Source: Lichenostomus cassidix
Lineage: Eukaryota; Chordata; Aves; Passeriformes; Meliphagidae
NCBI GenBank assembly: GCA_008360975.2
Contig: CM039184.1
Location: forward strand, 40,681,797-40,745,796
Direction of reading: 5' to 3'
Length of the DNA stretch: 64,000 nucleotides
Of this stretch, positions 52,171 through 64,000 are shown piece by piece; the stretch's first letter is position 1, and every line of letters begins with the position of its first letter. The notes below the pieces were generated by a model. It was not told the origin of the DNA. It did not search any database and was given only the letters and a program-made list of their open reading frames with translations. A program made the position numbers and the translations under genes.

Positions 52171-55100
52171 CTCAATTTACAGTCTTAAGTCTCACTCACA
52201 TATAAAAAGCTATCTTAAATTCCAAGTTCTCCTGAACACATACCTAAAGGATACTTTGTTGTGTAAATTCACAGCACAGAAACCTCATTTTAACATTTTT
52301 CCTCTCATACTGTTATAATATCCCAAACTCTCCATTTATCATGCAATTTAAATTTTATTTCTGTACAATAACAGTCACAATGCACTGTTGTACTTCTGAA
52401 TCATATATTGAGCTATGACCTCTGATTTCTCTGCCTTACCCACTTGGCTTCCAGATAACAATTTATGAGCTGAAGATAGCATGAGGCTGAAGCTCAAAAT
52501 AATCTCATTAGTATCCTTTATTTTCTTTAGTCATACTTTCAATCTCTATAACTTCCTGAGGAAATGGGTTTCATGACGTTATTACACTTCATGTGAAAAA
52601 TACTTCCTTTTACTTAGGAAAGGAAAAACACTGCCTTTAGAACCTATTAACTGTGTGTGCCCTATTTCTTGCATTGCAAAAAACAGACAGTGATATAGGC
52701 GCTACAGAAACTACTGCAATCTTCTAGACTTCTATCATCTTGCTCTCTTCCTTTGTTGACCCTTATTGCCTTTTCAGGCTTAAGAATACTAAGAAAGCTA
52801 CAATATGACTGACTACCAAATTCACCCCTAGTGTACCTTTTTCCTGTGTCTTCTTGAAATGCATCAGAGCAGTAAGGCAACTAACTAATCAAAACAACTC
52901 CCAAGTCTGGAAATATTGGTGTTTGGTACTACCTGTTATGAGATTCACTTCTAACAGTTTGGACACAAATGCAGAAAACAGAACTTATGAAAACCCAGTG
53001 ACCTAAACCAAAGGTAAGTCTTGGAAAACAGAACTCAAGACCTAGTGGCAAAGATATATTAAATTCCCTTGTGAAAATTCCAGAATTACAGGTACAAATA
53101 TCAAACACTAACACTATTTCCTACCTTTTGAACTGTAAAATTAAAACGAACTTAACATGGAAAAGACAATCTAAAAGCCAACAAAAATCAATGTCTGGAA
53201 CTAGCTATTTGATGCTTCTATCATCATCTGGTCTACTTACAAATGTGATTGTTGTCCTTAATGTGTTATAAGCAAGGGATAAAAGAATTCCTCTGAGCCA
53301 CTGAATAGTTAAGTGTTGACTCAAAATAACTTCTTAATGTTGATTTATCCATCTTTGAACTGACAGCATAGTATGATGCTCTTTAAAGGCAGCAGGATGA
53401 GACATTGTAACTCAGGGCTAAAGTCAGAAGAACCTTTCAGCAAGCTGAAAGAGTTAGCAAGTTGCTTGACAGATCTCTTCTTTCACATTCTTCAATGTGC
53501 TTTGTTGGCTGATAATCAGTCTGCTCCCTGTATCAAGGCCAGTCCATTTTGAAAAACATGACAAATATTCAGACACTGCAGTATAAACAGTGCCTTCAAG
53601 AACAATTCTGATGGCTTTTTACCAATATAAAAAGTGTCAATCGAAAGACTGAGCCACATTGCCAAGTCTGTAGATACTCTATGTCCTCTTCTGAGCTCCC
53701 TTAGATCACCATTTGATGGAAAAAACACATCTACCAAACTGAAATAAACACTTTCTTCCCCACACCAGCGTCATAAGTGGAATTTGTTCAATAAAATTAA
53801 AAACTAGCAACCCCTCTTTACCACCAGCCCATTCCCACCAAATCTCTCTACTTTCAGCCCTGAAGAACTACAAACACTAGATACCAGATAAGAATACAGA
53901 CAATGCCTCTCCCCTGCCTTGAAAATACAGAGCCACTGTTCTGGACAACATTATTAAATAGAAGCTGGCCTTGCCCCAAGCTCTGCCAACTTTGTAAACC
54001 CAGCTGATAAAAAGCAACTTACTTAAACTCACATCAATTCATCAGTCAAGTAAACCAGCTTTGTGCCAAAAGAGTAGAGGCAACACATGCAGACAACTAA
54101 TTCTGCCATGACAGTACCATCACAAAAATACACATACCTGTCCACATACCCATAAAGAGGTTCCCTTCTCATTTACTGTTATCTATCATACAGATAATAA
54201 ATTGCCAAACTCAGACTCATTCCCTAGGACAACCAGAGACACCTCTAAAATACCATAACACACCATAAGTATAGAATATACTTATGTCAAAAGAAAGGCA
54301 TAATGATACACAAATTAATATTCTGCACACATACCAAATGCCCAAAAGTGAAACCACAAAGTCTTGGAAAGAAAGTATTCAGTTCTCCACTTTTAGAAAA
54401 TCCATTCCACTATCTAAACCCTGTGCTTTGTTAAATGCAAAGCTAAGGGAAGCATTGTTACATTTCAACCTGTAGAGATGGTTCTTGAGCCACAAACTAA
54501 CTAAATAACTGACTTCTATAGAAGAAAAAATAGTCAGGAACAGTTTGCTCACCCAAACCCTAAAGAGTAAAGCGGCTTTGTGAGTCTCTATTACCCATAT
54601 TCGCAACTGTGGGAAGCACATAGAACACACAGAATGACTACTGGATGAATCAGACATAATTCCCACCTTTTATTCTCAGTTATAAGTTTTTTTTTCTTTA
54701 AGACATCGATCACATATATCATCATTTACCTATATGTAACCTGTAGACAAATTCTGCACCAGGTTCCTCGTCAATTTATTTCAGTGTGCTTAGGTAATAG
54801 CAAAATAGCAGTGCTCTGTCTTTATCAAAGACATAAATTAATAGATAGCTACACAGACATCCAACCAAAATGTTAAAAGTCAGCACTAGAATTTGACTGA
54901 AAATAAAATTATGTTTCTTCTGAACACATGACACTGGAAAAATTCTCACAGTTGTTCATTAATGTATGCATTATTAATGATATAAGTCAACAGTTCACTC
55001 TTCTTGATTCATATGAGTTTTTTTAAGGCTGCACCAATGCCTTCTTTGGTAGAAGCCTTTGGATGAAGAAGGCACTCTTACTAACTTCTAGATGGGCACC

Positions 55101-55563
55101 TGTAAACTCTGAGAAATAACTAACAGAACCAGCATGTATGGCAATATCACACCCACGCACACACACCTCCAGTAAAAGGAGATACAGATACGTCACTTAA
55201 GATTAAAAAGTAGGACAGTCCCACTGTCCACAAGACAGTGTGTGTGTTCACATAAGACGGACCTCCATTTTATATCAATAGTATTCTTACTTTTTCTGGG
55301 TGGCACAGATTTTAAAACTCAAGCACGGCTTTATGCAGGCTGGATGGAAGAATATTAGAGAGAAATTATACATTTAAATGTATAAAAAAATTTATGCATT
55401 TATCAAATGTGTAAAAATAATTTCACTTAAGTAGCAGACAGAACTATACACATTTTTGGTGACATCTTTTTGTCCTAACATCATCAACTGTGACAATGCT
55501 ACTTATCTCTTTCCTGGCATTTGATTTCATTTCGTATAAAGAAATAACAGAAAGCCACCTTAC

Positions 55564-58500
55564 CTTTTTCTTCATCTATTCGAAAAACTCCTAGACCCGA
55601 TCCATCTCTGATGGAATATCTGATCTCCCCATCTCGTCCTGCATCTTCATCGTAAGCAGATACTGTCATTACTGAGGAGCCAACAGGAGCATCTTCTTTT
55701 ACAAAGCCTTTATCTGCAAATATGGAGAACCGTGGGGGATGCAAATTTTCATTCACATCAACTATCTCAACCTCAACGTAGCATGTAGAGGACAATGAAA
55801 TGGGTTTTCCTTTGTCCTTGGCCCGCACAGTCAAGTTATAAAATTGTTTCTTTTCATAATCCAGTCTTTGTACAATACGTATTGCTCCACTTAGCTTGTC
55901 AACGTCAAAGGTGCCATCTCCGCTGTCCAACAGACTGTACCGTACTTGACTCGACTGGCCTAAATCAGGATCATAGGCTTCCAGCCATGTAATAATAGTT
56001 CCCTCTGGAAGATCTTCTCGAATTTTCACATGGTAATTTGAAGGAATAAACTTGGGAGGATTGTCATTAACATCTTCTACAACTACTTTCAAAATAACTG
56101 CTGAAAACAATTGAGGTTCTTCAGTAGGTTGGTCCCTAGCCTCTATTTTCAACAAATAGATGTGCTGTTCCTCCCGATCCAGGACCCCTACAACTTTCAC
56201 AACTCCTGTCACAGCATCAATAGTAAACTTGTCTGTATCTGTGAGAAGAGAGTATTTCACTTCTCCATTAGCCCCTAAATCTTTATCAGTAGCTCCAATT
56301 TGAATTATTTCACTGTTGGGCTCTTTGTTTTCACTTACTTCAACAAAATAGCTGTCTTGGAGGAACTCTGGTGAATTGTCATTAGCATCCAAAATTTTTA
56401 TATCTATAAGGGCCCAGGCAGACTTCTGTGGTATTCCAAGATCATAGACAGTAATATTGAGGGTATATTTATCTTTTAGTTCTCTGTCAAGCGGAGATAA
56501 AATTTTCAGCACTCCGCTTTCCATATCAACAATGAAACTACTGTCTTCGTTACCTGCAGAAATAACATACACTAGCTTTCCATTGAAACCAGGATCAAGA
56601 TCAGTAGCATTCATAGATATTATGCTGGAGCCCACAGGTTGGTCTTCTTTTACTTCAATGCTGCTGGGGAGAGTACTTCTAAACTGAGGTGCATGCATAT
56701 TCACAGAGTGAGTATCAAAGGAAACATCCTCAATTTCTCCACGATTGTGCAACTTATTTGCTTGTAAGAGTTTCTCTGCGAGCATTTTGGCAACACCAGT
56801 TTCTTCACATTGCAAGCTGACAGGTTTGCGACTGCTAGCTACAGTTATGTTGATATACAATGGTTTTGCAAAGTTCTCTCCATCTGTAGCTGTAATTTTC
56901 AAACTGTGAAAAGACATCTTAGCACCTAAGCCATCTATTAGTGACTGTTTGAGAGAAAGTACTCCAGAATTTGGATTTAGGCTAAATAAATCCAGTTCAT
57001 TTCCAGATTCAATTTGGTATCTCACCAACTGGAGCTCATCAGCATCAATAGCAGATACAGTTGTTATCTGTTCTCCAACACCAAGATCCCTGGGGATTAT
57101 TCCCTCACAATTTATTTTCTCAAACAGAGGTATATTGTCATTCAAGTTATTTAAAATAATAGTAACGGGAACTTCAACTTCTCGACGATATGGTATCCCC
57201 CAATCAGAAGCTCGAATCCTTAAATTGTAAACCCTTGGCATCAATTCATAATCCAAATCTTCTGAGGTACTAATAATCCCAATGAAATGGTTAATCACAA
57301 ATGGCAAAGGATTTAGGTTTGCAATGCTATAGGTCACATAACCATTTTCCCCTTCATCGGGGTCTTTTGCACTTACTCTCATGACACTTGTACCTACTGG
57401 CACATTTTCATCGAAGGAGGCTTTATAGGATGTCTGAGTAAATTCAGGAGGATTGCTATTCATGCCTAGTACCTTAATTAATACTTTTGCAGAAGCTCTT
57501 CTGTCACTTGTCACAACTTCAAGTTCAAAATGTGATGCATATTGTGCTTTTATGGGTTCTAATGTGGTAATAAGACCAGTGTGAGCATTTAAATTGAATT
57601 TTACTTTTCCTGGTGTGTTTTTAAATATGTATTTTAAATGTGGGTAACTAGGCACAGCTTTCACCATTATCACAGGTGTGTTTGGAGGGGCAAATTCACT
57701 TATTTCAGCTCTATATATCTCTTTTTCAAATCTGACAGGACCAGATTTAAATTGTGGTGACATCACATGAACAACTTTTACAGAAGAAAATTGTGGGGGA
57801 TTCCCTTTATCTTTAGCTTGAAGGGTAAGGTTGTATCCAAAAGGGTGACTCTCCCAGTCGATGGGACCAACGGCTTTTATTCTGTATTCTTTGCCTCCTG
57901 GAACAGACCTCACTGTTTTGAACTGTTGCAGTGCATCTCCAGCAACAATATTTAATGATGCTATTTCCCCATTTGAACCTTGGTCATTGTCCTCTACGGT
58001 TACAATTGCATACGTTGGATCTGTGTCTGACTCTGATGGAGTCAATGGGACAGCTGTAATAACAGGGGCATGTTCATTTGCTTGCTCTACATAAACAGTT
58101 AGTTTTGCCATACTGCTTATGCCACTGCTACCATACAGCTTCAGCCCACGGTCCACTGCAAGAATTTCCATCTCGTAACGCTTAGTGTCTGAATAGTCAA
58201 GTCTACCAGTCAGAACTACCACTCCACTAGTTGGATGTATAGCAAACACATCTGTTCTTTCTTTAAAGCTGTAGTAGAACTCTCCATTCGTTCCTATATC
58301 TGCATCTGTTGCACTGACTCTTGCGATGCTGGTCCTTATTGCTGTGTTTTCGGGCAAAGAAACACTGTAAGATGTTGGAGAAAACAAAGGCCGCAAGTCA
58401 TTTGTATCCAGTACCTGTATCCTGACCTTCGTGCGTGTTTCAGCGTTTGTATTTTTTTCAACTGCTTTAACAGTCAGCATATAATGGTCTTTCACCTCTC

Positions 58501-58852
58501 TGTTAAGGATAGCTGTGTTTCCTCCCTTGGTCCTTATTCTCAAAAAGCAAAAGTTTCCAAGAACATACTCTTCAGCTTTGAACAAGTTCTCACTGTCACC
58601 AGAAATAATTTTGTATCGTATGTCCCACAATGGATTTGTAATGTAAATGCCCATTTTTACTGGATGCCCAACGTAAGTCTTGGCTGCAGAATTCTCATAT
58701 ACAGTGGCATTATACTGTACTTGTGTAAATTGCATTGATGGAGCATGATGTAGCCTTTGATTTCCTTCACAGTTTCCAAAATGCTGCACCAGCAGCATCA
58801 GCAGCAACAGCATAGTCAAGTATCTTCCCATGGCAGCAATTACAAAGAAACC
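55564..58852 (-). CDS. FAT1: FAT1 exon 2: start codon, signal peptide, cadherin repeats 1-8 and part of 9
   Basis: FAT1 is a giant single-pass protocadherin at cell-cell contacts and in actin-rich protrusions. This exon encodes its N-terminal ectodomain. The acceptor reads TTGTTTCAG and the exon starts at 58852. After 21 bases of 5' UTR the ATG lies at 58831 in good Kozak context (GCC before, G after). The exon ends at 55564 with donor GTAAGG, phase 1, after 1089 full codons. Residues 1-22 are a signal peptide (MGRYLTMLLLLMLLVQHFGN). Cadherin repeats follow, by human boundaries near 35-149, 150-257, 368-463, 464-569, 570-673, 718-822, 823-927 and 928-1034, then the start of repeat 9. Calcium-binding linkers are visible: LDTND (141), NLNDN (562), DANDN (815), DVNDN (920), DVNEN (1025). 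LDRE occurs at 781 and 885. Sequons lie at N41, N334, N661, N741, N792 and N999. The sequence is close to human FAT1 along its whole length, including KTYVGHPVKMG near the start, so FAT2-4 are unlikely. The frame is intact. Confidence 0.97.
58832..58852 (-). other. FAT1: FAT1 5' UTR portion in exon 2 with Kozak context
   Basis: These 21 untranslated bases lie between the intron 1 acceptor (polypyrimidine TTTCTTGTTTCAG just upstream) and the ATG at 58831. The codons upstream of the ATG are open in frame, but no in-frame ATG exists there. The first methionine of the precursor is therefore the one that begins the signal peptide. The -3 base is G and the +4 base is G, a strong initiation context. 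Confidence 0.88.
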
Positions 58853-59969
58853 CTGAAACAAGAAAGAGATGTGGTAAGACTTATGACTGTTTAATGTTTA
58901 TCAAGTAAACATTGATGCTTAGTTCAGAATTCATACTTGAAAGAAAACCGTAAATTGCACATCTAGATTGTATCCTTTCCTTGCCAAAAGTTTCAAAATT
59001 ATATGCAGTAATAGAAACACAGATAAATTAAAAACTCCTAAAAAAAGCCAAGAATCCATGACATCAAAAGTCTAGGAATTACTAACGCAACACAAGGGGA
59101 ACACAGAGTGAACAATCCCGTGAAGCAACATGCTAGAAGAAATATGCCAGTGCTGTCTGCTATGAGCAAGCAAATGGTCTGAACTAATCTGGAGTAGTGA
59201 ACATTCACTCCAGTTCTCTACTTCACACATGACATTGACTTCTAACAGAAGATTCTTCTCCATTTTTCCACTTAGACTGTAAAATGGCTGATATTCAACT
59301 ACATAGAAGTAAACTTCAAGAGCTGGCTTGAAATTACCATGAATTCTTTAAAGTATCCTATGTGCATCTGTTCAAAGAAATATAAAAATTATAAACAGAA
59401 AATAATTCTGTATTGTATTCCCTTCAGCTCTGACAATCCTTATAAGAGTAGCACTTATCATATAAAAAAAAAATTATCAAGCACCACTAAGTTGTGAAGC
59501 AATTAAAGAATGAGACTTAATCCTTCATTCCCCTCTCACAACAGATCTGAAACATATTAGTATCAAAAGCTATGAGAACAGGAATCTATCAAAATAACTG
59601 GAGGAACATTTCAGTCAGGTTTCTCCAACACACTCCAGAAATGACAGGGAAAGAGCCTGAAACAGCAAGACAGACAGAAGCACATCCTCACTGGATTTGC
59701 CTTTTGAAGGAGTCAGTGTAACATTTTCACTACCTAAATCTAGGCAAGACTGCAGTAGGAAGAAAGGCAGAAACCTCAGGAACAAGACATGTGGGGCCAC
59801 CTTCTTCATCTGGGTTTTCAGCAAGTCTTCACTCCCCCAGGTCTCACAGGATAACAAACCAAAGCTTCAGAAGGCTCCTTCAAAAAGCTTTCAACAAGAT
59901 CTTGGGGGCAAAGTTTCTTTCCAGCAAGTAGAAAGCAATCTAACATTGCCTTGATTACTCTGATTAAGT

Positions 59970-60300
59970 AGTACACATTCATTTCTTTCTCCTTTCCCTA
60001 TTTATCCTTAAATTTTTTCCCTGTCCTCTCCGAGTTTTCTTTCCTGGCAAATCTGCTATATAAGTCATCCTAATTACTCACTCTGCCCTTCTTTCATTGT
60101 TCCTGACCCTTGTTCCCCCCCACGTTTTAGCCCTAGTTTGCCCTTATCCCGTTCTTTGGCTGTTGACCTCTGCTAAGTGCCTATCTTCATCCTAGTTCTG
60201 TTCATCTCTGCTACAATAATATCCCATTATGTTGTCTCCTTCCTCCATTTTCTCTTACAGTAATTTCTCCCTTCCCCACTTCCTACCTGCTCAGGTAGAA
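59970..60300. other. Pyrimidine-rich stretch
   Basis: The plus strand is strongly enriched in C and T in many short runs (TTTCTTTCTCCTTTCCC, CTTCCTCCATTTTCTC). It is relatively C-rich for this window and purine-rich in the sense of FAT1 transcription. No gene or known repeat is recognised. Confidence 0.55.
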
Positions 60301-61431
60301 ATGTGAAAGGTCACACTGGCTGACATTCCATGGACTGACTCTGCCCACTAGCAAACATTAGGGCTAATTAACCTACTTGTGTCAACAGTTCACTTCAAAA
60401 CCTCAGAAGAAGGAATTCAGTCACAGACATTACTAAGTCAATGATTTTGACAGGAATTTAAGACTCAGATTCACACAAACTAAAGGAAGTATTGCAGAGG
60501 AGTAAGGAAAAGGAATATCCTTTTGGAAGGAGAAAAAAAAGTGAGTCTGTCTTCCAAATCTAGCAATTAAGTTACACAACTAAACCTATAACATAGCAAA
60601 CAAAAAATGAATAAGCAATAATAAAAAGCATAGACACTCTTCAAAGAAAGTCACTATCTGGAACCAATACTTACAAGATCTTAACACTGGATGAAAAAAA
60701 GGTTGGGAGGACAAATGAGTGAGGTTGGAACAGTCACCCTTTCAATGGGTTTACAAAATTATTCCTCCCCTATGTACTTTTCCTCCCAAGCTATGGTATG
60801 TCCTAGGAATACAGAGACACTTGGGTCTCCAGGGCTTCATGGCTTAACATACTGCCAAGTTAACAAATATTTGCTTAAAACCAAAGAAACAAACAAAACA
60901 AACAAACTCTCCCACACAACCAAATCTCCGCAATAAGTAACTGACATCAATCCTTCCAAAACTCTGAAAATTTTAAGATGCCACCAGACTGGCCTAAAAG
61001 GCAACATTAAGAAGACAGCTTCAAACATCATTTTTAAGCAATCAAATAACCTAGCTTTTCCTCCACCTTGCCGGAATTTTGGAAGCCATCTATTACCAAA
61101 GTCTACTTAATGATCAAATTTTATGCTGATCTCATCAGATGCTTCCCTCTCTTCTCCCTCAGTTACACTAGGAATTTTTATTATTATTATTTTTAATTTA
61201 TACTTAAGTCCAAAACCCAACTTTACTTCTGATGCTGTGGCACCTGCTAACTCACTGCCTATGCTTATGTTTGGCAACAGGTGATCAGAAGTGGTGGACT
61301 TACTAGGTAAAACACTTTATTTTTGGTGTCTTTCATCATTTGCTTCTCATATTTCAGGCACAGTAGACAGGACGTGTACCACACTAAGATGCATTAAATT
61401 GCATTAAGGTGTCCAAATTTCTCGTTAATAT

Positions 61432-61707
61432 TCAAAGTTGAATACATATGTAGGTTTTACTCTTACTGCAAATATTTTTCTGTGCCATAATACCTTGAAG
61501 TACTTTTTGCTGCTCTTCTGTAATAACTCCCAGTCTGCTCAGAACCAGCAACAGGCAGCCCATTACAAACAATGACGCAACCACCAGGAAGAGAGTCCAT
61601 TCCTCAGCAGTAACCCCTAAGACTTGCTGAGTCACAATCAAGAATGTAAAAGTATCTCTCAACTGAACAGTTAACCACGTCAGATAAAAGTTAGCAAATA
61701 TCTTTTA
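61432..61707 (-). other. Protein-like open segment with a membrane-type helix; possible cryptic exon
   Basis: A stop-free minus-strand frame spans about 90 codons with no ATG near its start. Its core reads VTAEEWTLFLVVASLFVMG and continues CLLLVLSRLGVITEEQQKVL. That is an acidic lead, a roughly 22-residue hydrophobic helix, a basic residue, then a polar tail. Codon choice in this core (CTG, GTG, GGC, AGC) differs from the AT-rich surroundings. A possible acceptor (GTGACTCAG, exon from 61626) and a weak donor (CAAG|GTATTA, exon to 61494) are present. I do not recognise the protein. It may be an unannotated or alternative exon, a fossil exon or retrocopy, or chance. Confidence 0.25.
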
Positions 61708-64000
61708 CATGACACTGTTTTCATCTTATTATGATGTACGTAGCTACCAGAAACTAAAAAATGTTGACTAGGATTATCCAAAAATCAACATAGTATAGTC
61801 TTGGAAAATATCTTAAGTATTAAACAATGCCAGTTATAATGACAGTTAAGTACTAAGAAAAACATGAAAGTATTAAGATAAAGTGATAATGTGTTAGATA
61901 TAAACTCAGATGGCTCATTACAGTGTGCCAGAATGACTGAATTTCAGAAATATTTTAGCCAAAGGCTACACTTTGAACTCCTAAATTTTTATTATCTTTG
62001 GAATATGACCAGTTTAGGATTTTCTGTATCCATGTTCAATACATAAGGCAACCGTCTGCTTAAAAAAACATCATAGCCCTAAATTTATAAGAAGTGCACA
62101 CTGTATTATTCTGGAAAGCTACTTTCAAATAAACTTTATAGTTTTCTATCTGGAAGTTATTACTCAGATAATTTTTATTTATATGCATACCCAAGTAATT
62201 TTTATTTAGATGCAAAGTTACCGCTGGGATACATAAGACAGTTTTACAACTTAGCTCCAATGTTATCAAAATTATTAACGCATCAGAACATTGACATAAT
62301 TTGTACATGGGAAAAAAATACTAACACAACTTAGAAATAAGAACTATCTTCACATTAAAGATCTAAGAATAAATATAGTTTGGAGGTAGCAGAGCTCAAA
62401 TTGGTAACTTACAAATTAAGGTGACTGGATAAGACAGCAATCATACAAAACACTTTTTCTCCTAGCAGAAAGTTTACAGTACTTAGATTTCAAAGTTTTT
62501 AGTTTGAGGTGTGAAAGTTTTAAGCATAAAATACAGAAATTAGTAAACAGAAATCTCAATGCCAAGTAAGCAAAAAAAATAAAAAAGACCAAACAAAGTT
62601 TATCTTCTACATAATGTATCCTTCCCATTCTACATAATGGGAGGCATATATTGAGGTATTTATGCCCCCACCAATAGAAGTCTTAGGTAGAAAAAGGGCC
62701 TAAATGAGGCCACATACCCAAGTGAGTCTTAGTCACACTGCTATTCTTTTTCTACATGCAAGATCTACCAGTTGAGTCCAGAACCTACCTCCCATGCAAA
62801 ACATTGACTATTTACGTTAAAGGTTAATTTTGATCAGCACATTCAACTGATGCCATCTGACAGAAATGCACTGTGAAACTAAACAGTCATGACAGGATTT
62901 CTAGTGTAGCAGTCCACGAGAGATCGTGTGACTTTACATGCTGCACAAACTGTGGTTACACCTACCCTTTCAATTGTTTAAAAGCAATTATTTATGTAGT
63001 CTGATGGGAAAAAAGAAATACCAGGTTTAGATGTTTCAACATGCTTAACTTTCCAATCAAACAAACTAACAGTGTCTTTTGCTTTTCAGAGAAGGAGGGT
63101 GTCTGTTTTGGTATTCCAAAAATTAACACATGATGAGAGTGTATGGTAGTGTTACTTCAGTAAAGCTGGTAAGTTATTCAAGAAATGTACATTGTCGCTA
63201 AGATTAACATAACAGTTTCAACTTGTGACTAAAGTCCAGTAAGTTTTATGTTTGTATTCCCCACATCATGACTTAATCTCAGGAGCTACTCTGATTTATG
63301 TTTTTGAGATGTTAGCTGTTAAAAAGAAGATGCAGCAGCTACATTCAAACAACAGGCAAAGATTTGGAAACCAGAATGATTTTTTGTGTGAAACAAAGAT
63401 TCACACAGAGAATTTTGACTGTTATCTGTAGGCAGTTACTTACTTACTGGTGTATCTAATACTTAACTCACCAGCTGTGCAAGGAAAAGTAAAACTCCAA
63501 TCTCTATGAATGAGAGTTTGATTGAAATTGAGCATGACACTTTAAAATTTGTGAACACAAAAATAGTTCTACAGATCTTGAATGCATTTTTAAACTTAAA
63601 AAAAAGAAGTAAATCTTCAACAGTTTGAAGCCATTTTACACCTGTTTACTTGCACTGATAGCTGTGTTAACTTAGCCATACAGAGTTCTTTAGCATGCTT
63701 AATTAAAAAAAACAGACCATCCTACCTCTGGAATGACTACTAAAGCTCGCCTTTCAGTCTCCTAAAATAGATTTTAGGATTTTACAGTGAATAAAACAAA
63801 AACTTTAAAAGTTTAGAGCATGCACGTATTTTACTCACTAAATAGCTGAATTATTTCCACGTGATTAGAAAAGCAGATGGGAAATACACATCTATTCCAC
63901 AATATTCTTTTCTTTTATAGAGAGACGGCAGAGGTGGCAAAAGAATACAGGTAGTATTTCCTATGCAACTCCCCATGAACAACTTGCACGCAAGTATTTA

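Larger units (their letters stand above)
30426..55563 (-). other. FAT1: FAT1 intron 2 (25.1 kb)
   Basis: This is the longest intron in the window, flanked by donor GTAAGG at 55563 and acceptor AACAG at 30426. I find no convincing exon of another gene in it on either strand. It contains a CR1 fragment (33632-33783), a possible second one (46326-46365), a G/T-rich low-complexity tract (49058-49150), inverted repeats at 34303-34345 and 38822-38874, and a coiled-coil-like frameshifted open segment at 51753-52170. The remainder looks like unique AT-rich sequence in which I recognise nothing. Conserved enhancers could be present but cannot be seen without comparison. Confidence 0.9.
58853..64000 (-). 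other. FAT1: FAT1 intron 1, 3' part (5.1 kb seen)
   Basis: This AT-rich sequence lies upstream of the initiator exon. It shows no CpG-rich promoter-like segment and no exon 1, so the transcription start is beyond the right edge. Two things stand out. One is a pyrimidine-rich stretch on the plus strand around 59970-60300. The other is a protein-like open segment on the minus strand at 61432-61707, listed separately. A (CAAA)n-like run lies near 60880-60908. I saw no recognisable interspersed repeat here. Confidence 0.85.

Noticed and set aside
55499..55563. Continuation of the exon 2 frame beyond 55564
   Set aside because: A consensus donor GTAAGG follows codon 1089 plus one base, and the read-through residues do not match FAT1. 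Exon 3 continues the frame and the homology.
58235..58738. 167-codon plus-strand frame
   Set aside because: It is antisense to FAT1 exon 2 and follows from the coding constraint on the other strand.
58832..58861. Extension of the FAT1 frame upstream of the ATG at 58831
   Set aside because: The added codons begin at a TTG and run into the intron 1 acceptor, so they are 5' UTR and intron. The ATG at 58831 begins a signal peptide matching human FAT1.
1..64000. tRNA, rRNA, CRISPR or CpG-island promoter
   Set aside because: No cloverleaf with A and B boxes, ribosomal sequence, spaced direct repeat array or CpG-rich block was seen. The window is intronic vertebrate DNA.

Overview
The window is a piece of vertebrate nuclear DNA, most probably from a bird. 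It is AT-rich, repeat-poor and dominated by long introns. The recognisable interspersed repeats are fragments of CR1 LINEs, the family that dominates bird and reptile genomes. No bacterial-style gene organisation, CRISPR array, integron or phage module is present.

One gene can be supported: the 5' part of FAT1 (FAT atypical cadherin 1), on the minus strand. It runs from intron 1 on the right edge to intron 7 on the left edge. Six coding exons have consensus GT-AG boundaries and keep one reading frame throughout: 58852-55564 (initiator ATG at 58831), 30425-30111, 12790-12729, 9895-9566, 9057-8847 and 4639-4500. Joined, they give 4326 coding bases, or 1442 codons. That is roughly the first third of the 4588-residue human protein, covering the signal peptide, cadherin repeats 1-11 and most of repeat 12. 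I number them exons 2-7 by analogy with human FAT1, where exon 1 is untranslated. Exon 1 with its promoter and exon 8 onward lie outside the window.

Layout in transcript order (right to left): part of intron 1 (64000-58853), the very large exon 2 with eight complete cadherin repeats, intron 2 (about 25.1 kb), exon 3, intron 3 (about 17.3 kb), exon 4 (62 bases), intron 4 (2.8 kb), exon 5, intron 5 (508 bases), exon 6, intron 6 (4.2 kb), exon 7, and part of intron 7. Five CR1 fragments lie in the introns. The largest, about 0.88 kb in intron 3, runs antisense to FAT1.

I did not find a new biological system. The best leads are intronic. One is a near-perfect double hairpin at 11802-11887, which looks like a template-switch mutation. 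There are several smaller inverted repeats. A protein-like stop-free stretch with a membrane segment lies in intron 1 (61432-61707). A coiled-coil-like, frameshifted pair of frames lies in intron 2 (51753-52170). Exon limits come from splice signals, frame continuity and recalled similarity to human FAT1. No alignment or search was run.
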